Source: Anaerolineae bacterium
GTDB taxonomy: Bacteria > Chloroflexota > Anaerolineae > UBA4142
Direction: 5' to 3'
NCBI GenBank assembly: GCA_027457205.1
Contig: DAIDTM010000256.1
Span: 1 to 10,214, forward strand
Length of the DNA stretch: 10,214 nucleotides
Positions 6,507-10,214 of this stretch are shown piece by piece. Below the pieces are notes generated by a model. The model did not search any database. It was not told the DNA's origin and saw only the letters and a program-made list of their open reading frames with translations. A program made the translations under genes and the position numbers. How positions within the stretch are numbered: position 1 is the first letter of the stretch; each line of letters starts with the position of its first letter.

Positions 6507-6925
6507 TATCGATCAGCCGCGAGACCGATTACGCGTGCCGCGTGATCCTGCACTTGGGGATGCTGCCGGTGGGTCAGCGCGTGACCGCGCAAGAGATTGC
6601 CCGGCAGCGAATCGTGCCGCGCGCGCTGATCCGTCGCGTGGTCACGCGGCTCGGCGCGGCGAAGTTGGTGACGACGACGCGCGGGAGCGGCGGCGGGCTT
6701 GCGCTCGCGCGCCCGGCGAGTGAAATCAGTTTGCGTGATGTCGTGGAGGCGATGGAAGGCGCGATCGCGCTGAATACGTGCGTGATCTATCCGCGCGAGT
6801 GTCCACTCGTCAAGGCGTGTCCGGTGCATGAAGCGTGGACGAACGCGCGCGTTGCGTTAGTGCGCGAACTGAGCCAAGCCACTTTCGATAAACTTGCCGC
6901 GCGTGGGCAGATGCTCGGAGCGTAG
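6503..6925 (+). CDS. Rrf2-family transcriptional regulator, Fe-S type
   Basis: Rrf2 proteins are small dimeric winged-helix regulators; IscR, NsrR and RsrR members sense Fe-S status, NO or redox through a cluster. The 140-residue product starts MISISRETDYACRVILHLG, a typical Rrf2 first helix. The helix-turn-helix follows at about 27-52 (VTAQEIARQRIVPRALIRRVV) and the wing TTTRGSGGGLALARP at 57-71. Three cysteines, Cys93, Cys100 and Cys106 (C-x6-C-x5-C), occupy the cluster-binding loop; IscR and NsrR use a similar but x5-x5 spacing. The ATG overlaps the cydDC stop (ATGA), and AGGAGAG (6491-6497) is a good ribosome site, so it is translationally coupled to the cyd operon. I infer it controls cyd in response to O2, NO or redox state. 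The specific subfamily cannot be assigned. Confidence 0.9.
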   Translation: MISISRETDYACRVILHLGMLPVGQRVTAQEIARQRIVPRALIRRVVTRLGAAKLVTTTRGSGGGLALARPASEISLRDVVEAMEGAIALNTCVIYPRECPLVKACPVHEAWTNARVALVRELSQATFDKLAARGQMLGA

Positions 6926-6949
6926 AATCCGCCGGCGGTTTTCCAGCCA

Positions 6950-6978
6950 TTGACATTAGAACTGATGTTCCTTATAAT
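6950..6978 (+). promoter_or_regulatory. Consensus promoter of the radical SAM gene
   Basis: TTGACA (6950-6955), a 17-base spacer and TATAAT (6973-6978) match the sigma-70 consensus at all 12 positions. The expected start, about 7-8 bases past the -10, falls at 6985-6986, which is the A of the ATG. No Shine-Dalgarno precedes the gene, so the transcript is probably leaderless. Confidence 0.85.
6959..6970 (+). promoter_or_regulatory. LexA-type SOS box (GAAC-N4-GTTC)
   Basis: GAAC (6959-6962), TGAT, GTTC (6967-6970) matches the core of the LexA operator known from Bacillus and actinobacteria (CGAAC-N4-GTTCG). It lies wholly between the -35 and -10 boxes, where a repressor would exclude RNA polymerase. 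The gene it controls belongs to a predicted DNA repair family, which supports the reading. That this organism's LexA uses this motif is assumed. Confidence 0.6.
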
Positions 6979-6985
6979 ATAGTCG

Positions 6986-8116
6986 ATGGATGTTCAGCAG
7001 AAGCTCGATGTGCTCGGTTCGGCAGCGCAAGCCGATCTTGCGTGCGGCAAGTGCGGCGAGGGTCAGACGCGGGTAAAGGACGACATCGGACGCTGGATTT
7101 ATCCGGCGGTGCGTCAGGATGGACGCACGGTCAAGATGCTCAAGGTCTTGCAGACGAACGCGTGCGAGAAGGATTGCTTTTACTGCGCGACGCGGCGCGG
7201 ACGCGACATCCGCCGCACGACGTTCCAGCCGGACGAACTCGCCTCCACGTTCGATCAGATTCACCGCGCGAATCTCGCGGAGGCGATTTTCATTTCCAGT
7301 GGCGTCGCCGGCGGCGGCACGCGGACGATGGAACGAATGCTGGCAACCGCGGAACTGCTGCGCGGCAAGTACGCTTTTCGCGGCTATTTGCATTTGAAGC
7401 TGATGCCCGGCGCGGAGCCGTCAGCAATCGAGCGGGCGCTGCAACTCGCCGACCGCGTGTCGGTGAATCTCGAAGCGCCGTCGTCGGAGCATCTCGCCAA
7501 GCTTTCATCGACGAAACGCTACGCCGAAGAACTGCTCGCGCCGCTCCACATCGCGCGCAAGTTGATCGATAACCAACCGGCGCTGGCGAAGAAATCGATG
7601 ACGACGCAGTTTGTCGTCGGCGCGGCGGGCGAGCAGGACCGCGAGATCCTCGCGCGCACGGCGCAGTTGTATCGCGACCTCGCGCTCGCGCGAGTGTATT
7701 ACTCGGCATTCCAGCCGGTCGAGAATACGCCGCTGGACGGTCACGCGCCCACGCCGTTGATCCGCGAGCATCGGCTTTATCAAACCGATTTTCTCTTTCG
7801 CCAGTACGGGTTCACCTTTGATGATCTGGTTTTCGACGCGCGCGGTAATCTGTCCGTCGAATCCGATCCCAAAACAGTCTGGGCGATCCATCACCCCGAA
7901 TTCTTCCCGGTCGAATTGAATCGCGCGAGCAAAGAACAATTGCTGCGCGTCCCCGGCATTGGTCTTCTTTCCGCCGCGCGAATTACGCAGTCGCGACGCG
8001 CGAACAAGTTTCTCTCCATCGAGCAACTGGCGCGCGTCGGCGCGGACGCCCAGCGCGCCGCGCCATTCATCCTGCTGAACGGTCGTCAACCCGCGCGGCA
8101 ACTGGCGCTGTTCTGA
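6986..8116 (+). CDS. Putative DNA modification/repair radical SAM protein with C-terminal helix-hairpin-helix
   Basis: The 376-residue protein resembles the radical SAM family linked to uracil-DNA glycosylase-like partners (TIGR03916 type), of predicted but unproven DNA repair or modification function. Family marks are an opening KLDVLGSAAQADLAC, then LLKVL-type sequence (MLKVLQTN), the 4Fe-4S motif C60-x3-C64-x2-C67 followed by ATRRGRDIRRTTF, then FISSGV, TMERM, GYLHLKLMPGA and DRVSVNLEAPS. The C-terminus has a helix-hairpin-helix (about 311-335: LNRASKEQLLRVPGIG), a non-specific DNA-binding element. Two extra cysteines, Cys20 and Cys23, lie near the N-terminus. ATG 6986 is the start because family similarity begins at once and no other Met occurs before residue 51. 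The usual partner gene is not in the window; the next gene belongs to an unrelated redox complex. It has its own promoter with a LexA-type box. Confidence 0.85.
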   Translation: MDVQQKLDVLGSAAQADLACGKCGEGQTRVKDDIGRWIYPAVRQDGRTVKMLKVLQTNACEKDCFYCATRRGRDIRRTTFQPDELASTFDQIHRANLAEAIFISSGVAGGGTRTMERMLATAELLRGKYAFRGYLHLKLMPGAEPSAIERALQLADRVSVNLEAPSSEHLAKLSSTKRYAEELLAPLHIARKLIDNQPALAKKSMTTQFVVGAAGEQDREILARTAQLYRDLALARVYYSAFQPVENTPLDGHAPTPLIREHRLYQTDFLFRQYGFTFDDLVFDARGNLSVESDPKTVWAIHHPEFFPVELNRASKEQLLRVPGIGLLSAARITQSRRANKFLSIEQLARVGADAQRAAPFILLNGRQPARQLALF

Positions 8117-8160
8117 CCCCCACCCCTGCCCCCCGTTCGCAAAACCGGCGAACAAGGGAG
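8117..8160 (+). repeat. C-rich/G-rich inverted repeat after the radical SAM gene
   Basis: A C-rich run (8117-8134) and a G-rich run (8156-8163) flank GTTCGC (8135-8140) and GCGAAC (8148-8153), which pair around a 7-base loop. No T-run follows, so it is a poor intrinsic terminator. It looks like an intergenic repeat or an mRNA 3' end stabiliser, starting right after the stop codon. Confidence 0.4.
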
Positions 8161-8184
8161 GGAGTACCGCACTTTGACCACCCT

Positions 8185-8216
8185 TTGACTCGATTTGGAC
8201 TTGTAACCGCTATACT
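8185..8216 (+). promoter_or_regulatory. Weak promoter candidate for nuoE
   Basis: TATACT (8211-8216) is a good -10, but the best -35 (TTGACT, 8185-8190) is 20 bases away, which is too long for efficient unaided recognition. CTTTGAC recurs at 8172-8178 and 8183-8189, with a third related copy (ATTTGGAC) at 8193-8200, spaced about one helical turn apart, as in an activator site. The start would be near 8223, giving a leader of about 168 nt. Confidence 0.35.
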
Positions 8217-8302
8217 GCTTCAATAAGGGCAGCGCTTTGCCTTTGGTTTTTCGCGCTCTCTGGAGAAAGTAGGAGCAAGCGACGCGGCTTAGTTGACTTG
8301 AT

Positions 8303-8352
8303 CTCGACCGACACGCGTCGGACGGTTGCCCGCGCGCGTACGGTCGAGTTTT
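8303..8352 (+). terminator. Long GC-rich hairpin plus T-run in the nuoE leader (attenuator candidate)
   Basis: CTCGACCG (8303-8310) pairs perfectly with CGGTCGAG (8341-8348). After a small asymmetric internal loop, 8313-8318 pairs with 8334-8339, and 8319-8321 with 8330-8332 around an 8-base loop, about 17 pairs in all. TTTTGTCTTT follows (8349-8358). It is 42 bases ahead of the nuoE start. A shorter imperfect hairpin followed by TTTGGTTTTT lies upstream at about 8225-8251. The main hairpin may attenuate nuoEF or end a short RNA of about 130 nt. The remaining leader shows no ORF or known riboswitch that I recognise. Confidence 0.55.
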
Positions 8353-8390
8353 GTCTTTGATTCACGCACTTGCATTTGGGGAGGCATAAG

Positions 8391-8936
8391 ATGCGGTCAT
8401 CAGATTTGCGGACGGTGCCATTGGCGGCGGCGTTGCAGCCCGCCGAAGACGATCCCATCGCGGTGGCTGAACAGCGCGCCCAGATCGACGCGATCATCGC
8501 CGAGTATTCGGTCAAGCCCGGCTCGACGATGGTGATCCTCAACGAGATTCAATCGCAAATCGGACACGTTTCCAAGCCGATGCAGAATTACATCGCGGAG
8601 AAATTGCGCGTGCCGCTGAAAGACGTTTACGGCGTTATCACGTTTTATTCCTTTTTCACGATGAAGCCACGCGGCAAGCACCGCATCGCGTTCTGTCTCG
8701 GTACCGCGTGCTACGTCGGCGGCGCGGAGATGTTGATCGAAAAGGCGGAGCAAATCCTGGGCGTGAAATTGGGCGAGACGACGCCCGATAAAAAATTCAC
8801 GCTCGAACCATGTCGCTGTCTCGGCGCGTGCTCGCAAGCGCCAGCGGTGATGATCGACAGCAATCTGCATGGGCGCAACGCGCCAGATCGATTGATCACG
8901 GTGCTGCGCAAGTACGAAAAGATTGAGAATCGGTAG
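8391..8936 (+). CDS. nuoE: NuoE/HoxE/HndA-like diaphorase subunit, [2Fe-2S] protein
   Basis: This is the small thioredoxin-like [2Fe-2S] subunit of an NAD(P)H-oxidising diaphorase module. Such modules serve complex I, bidirectional or bifurcating hydrogenases and NAD-dependent formate dehydrogenases. The 181-residue protein has an N-terminal helical part (about 30-85, with PGSTMVILNEIQ and VPLKDVYGVITFYSFF). The cluster ligands follow as Cys102-x4-Cys107 (FCLGTACYVGG) and Cys143-x3-Cys147 (CLGACSQAPAVMI). An extra Cys141 precedes the second pair. The CYVGG, LGETTPDKKF and LGACSQAP wording is closer to hydrogenase or formate dehydrogenase HndA/HymA types than to classical complex I NuoE, and no nuoA-D genes precede it. 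Hence hoxE or hndA is an equally fair name. GGGGAGG (8378-8384) is 6 bases from the ATG and fixes the start. nuoF follows after 94 bases. Confidence 0.92.
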   Translation: MRSSDLRTVPLAAALQPAEDDPIAVAEQRAQIDAIIAEYSVKPGSTMVILNEIQSQIGHVSKPMQNYIAEKLRVPLKDVYGVITFYSFFTMKPRGKHRIAFCLGTACYVGGAEMLIEKAEQILGVKLGETTPDKKFTLEPCRCLGACSQAPAVMIDSNLHGRNAPDRLITVLRKYEKIENR

Positions 8937-9003
8937 GGGCGACCCGATGGCGTCGCCCAGGGCAACCATGACTGTGGCGAAGTGCGCCACAGCCAGGTCG
9001 CCC
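8937..9003 (+). repeat. Nested inverted-repeat element between nuoE and nuoF
   Basis: The element starts right after the nuoE stop. Its ends GGGCGACC (8937-8944) and GGTCGCCC (8996-9003) are perfect inverted repeats. Inside are a competing hairpin (GGGCGAC 8937-8943 with GTCGCCC 8952-8958) and a perfect 8-pair hairpin, CTGTGGCG (8972-8979) with CGCCACAG (8985-8992), with a 5-base loop. It fills most of the 94-bp gap. It looks like a small non-coding mobile or REP-like repeat; no T-run follows, so it should not stop transcription. Confidence 0.65.
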
Positions 9004-9030
9004 ATACGCACTCAACGTGAGGAATAATCC

Positions 9031-10080
9031 ATGCCCGTCCAAACATTAGACGACCTCAAGACGATAAAAGAGCAGTCGCTCGTCAAGCGCGCCGCGCGGC
9101 TCGCGAACGCGCCGGCGACGAAACAGGAATCGGAGATTCGTCCGCCCACGCCGAAAGAAGTGCGCGTGATTCTCGCGCGCTGCGGCGTGATCGACCCGGA
9201 GGACATCAACGATTACATCGCGGAGGATGGGTACGTCGCGCTGACGAAAGCGCTGACGGCGATGACGCCGCGGCAGGTGATCGACGAGGTGTTGAAATCC
9301 GGCTTGCGCGGACGCGGCGGCGCGGGTTTTCCCGCCGGCAAAAAATGGGAATTCGCGGCAGGACAAAAATCGGACGACAAGTACATGATCTGCAATGCGG
9401 ACGAGGGCGACCCCGGCGCGTTTATGAATCGTAGCGTCTTGGAGAACGATCCGCACTCCGTGCTCGAAGGGATGATTATCGCCGGCTATTCGTTCGGCGC
9501 GCATCAAGGTTACGTCTATTGCCGCGCCGAGTATCCGATCGCGGTCAAGCGGATGCGGCTCGCCATCGAGCAAGCGCGCGCGCTGGGCTTTCTCGGCAAA
9601 AATATTTTAGGTACGGGATTTAATTTCGACGTCGAGTTGCGGATGGGCGCGGGCGCGTTCGTGTGCGGCGAAGAGACCGCGCTGATGGCGTCGATCGAAG
9701 GCAAGCGCGGCGAGCCGCGGCCGCGACCACCGTTTCCCGCGGTCGCCGGCTTGTGGGGCAAGCCGACGATCATCAACAATGTCGAGACGCTGGCGAACGT
9801 GGGCAACATCATTCGCAATGGCGCGGAATGGTTCATGCAGTTCGGTAACGAAAAGAACAAGGGGACGAAGACGTTCACGCTGGCGGGCGATGTGGTACGC
9901 ACCGGGTTGATCGAAGTGCCGCTGGGAATTTCGCTGGGTGAGGTGGTGTACGAAATCGCCGGCGGCATCAAGGACGGCAAAAAATTCAAGGCGATTCAAA
10001 CCGGCGGCCCGATGGGCGGCTGCATCCCAGAACATCTGCTGGAAACGCCGATGGATTACGAATCGCTCGGCGCGGTCTGA
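9031..10080 (+). CDS. nuoF: NuoF/HydB-like NADH-binding subunit, interrupted by an in-frame TGA
   Basis: NuoF-type subunits bind FMN and NAD(P)H and pass electrons to a 4Fe-4S cluster and to NuoE. The 349 residues before the stop carry the NADH-binding GLRGRGGAGFPAGKKWEF (91-108), the FMN-binding NADEGDPGAFMNR (122-134) and GAGAFVCGEETAL (206-218). INNVETLANV and the region up to MDYESLGAV are also present. The N-terminus matches the HydB/HoxF style (CGVIDPEDINDYIAEDGY) but lacks the thioredoxin-like [2Fe-2S] domain some of those carry. Codon 350 is TGA (10078-10080), where relatives have Gly before S-I-M-G-S-G-G. The frame then continues intact into the cluster motif. One base change from GGA explains it: a point nonsense mutation or a sequence error. 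TGAGGA (9018-9023) is the ribosome site. As written the product lacks its cluster domain and would be inactive. Confidence 0.9.
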   Translation: MPVQTLDDLKTIKEQSLVKRAARLANAPATKQESEIRPPTPKEVRVILARCGVIDPEDINDYIAEDGYVALTKALTAMTPRQVIDEVLKSGLRGRGGAGFPAGKKWEFAAGQKSDDKYMICNADEGDPGAFMNRSVLENDPHSVLEGMIIAGYSFGAHQGYVYCRAEYPIAVKRMRLAIEQARALGFLGKNILGTGFNFDVELRMGAGAFVCGEETALMASIEGKRGEPRPRPPFPAVAGLWGKPTIINNVETLANVGNIIRNGAEWFMQFGNEKNKGTKTFTLAGDVVRTGLIEVPLGISLGEVVYEIAGGIKDGKKFKAIQTGGPMGGCIPEHLLETPMDYESLGAV

Positions 10081-10214
10081 TCGATCATGGGTTCGGGCGG
10101 CTTGGTCGTGATGGACGAAGGCACGTGCATGGTCGACATCGCGCGGTTCTTTATGGATTTCATTCAGGACGAAAGCTGCGGCAAGTGCGTACCGTGCCGC
10201 ATCGGGACACGGCG
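10081..10214 (+). pseudogene. nuoF: Rest of nuoF beyond the in-frame TGA, cut by window edge
   Basis: The same frame continues without interruption for 44 codons: SIMGSGGLVVMDEGTCMVDI, then FFMDFIQDESCGKCVPCRIGT. Cys383, Cys386 and Cys389 (numbered across the stop) form the CGKCxPC motif that ligates the N3-type 4Fe-4S cluster; the fourth cysteine would lie past the window. There is no plausible ribosome site for a separate start (an ATG at 10087 lacks one), so this is one gene with position 10078-10080, not two. Good conservation after the stop argues that the stop is recent or artefactual. Confidence 0.8.

Noticed and set aside
6929..6942. CCGCCGGCGG followed by TTTT after the Rrf2 gene, as a terminator of the cyd operon
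   Set aside because: The palindrome allows only a 3-pair stem with a 4-base loop, too weak to call, although position and T-run are suggestive.
8225..8251. Imperfect hairpin with T-run (AAGG/CCTT stem) as terminator of the radical SAM gene
   Set aside because: Only about six pairs with a bulge; kept as a remark in the nuoE leader entry and not called separately.
8370..8390. TTG start upstream of the nuoE ATG
   Set aside because: It would place the Shine-Dalgarno (8378-8384) inside the coding region; ATG 8391 is correctly spaced from it.
10078..10130. Selenocysteine insertion at the nuoF TGA
   Set aside because: The residue normally there is glycine, not cysteine, and I see no convincing SECIS-like hairpin just downstream.

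Overview
The window is GC-rich, coding-dense DNA with every gene on the + strand. Protein style (CydA/CydB with a short Q-loop, HndA/HoxE-like NuoE, HydB-like NuoF), codon use and the abundant short inverted-repeat words in and between genes suggest a Chloroflexota (Anaerolineae-like) bacterium. That taxonomic call is inference from pattern; no ribosomal RNA or marker gene is present.

Layout. (1) 1-206: C-terminal end of a ROK-family sugar kinase or regulator. (2) 203-334: a near-consensus promoter, an inverted repeat over its -10 box, and a very strong hairpin followed by a T-rich run, all ahead of cydA. (3) 335-6925: a cytochrome bd operon, cydA, cydB, a single-ORF CydD-CydC fusion, and an Rrf2-family regulator whose start overlaps the cydDC stop (ATGA). 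(4) 6950-8116: a consensus TTGACA-N17-TATAAT promoter with a GAAC-N4-GTTC (LexA-type) box between its elements. It drives a putative DNA repair/modification radical SAM protein whose ATG lies at the predicted +1, so the mRNA is probably leaderless. (5) 8117-8390: a 274-bp leader containing a weak promoter and a long hairpin with a T-run. (6) 8391-10214: nuoE-like and nuoF-like subunits of an NAD(P)H-oxidising diaphorase module. The nuoF frame is cut by one TGA at a normally glycine position, then continues in frame to the window end.

How the genes fit. CydA and CydB form the high-affinity quinol oxidase. CydDC is the ABC transporter needed to assemble it. The Fe-S-type Rrf2 protein is a plausible redox, O2 or NO sensor of the same operon, and the inverted repeat at the cyd promoter is a candidate site for it. 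The diaphorase genes would feed or drain NAD(P)H for a hydrogenase, formate dehydrogenase or complex I-like enzyme encoded downstream.

Most unusual: related inverted-repeat tracts occur just before cydD and, read in frame, at the same transmembrane-to-ATPase hinge in both halves of CydDC, with another low-complexity tract forming the D-C linker. Also notable are the attenuator-like leader of cydA, the LexA-type leaderless promoter, the attenuator-like leader of nuoE, and the in-frame TGA in nuoF.
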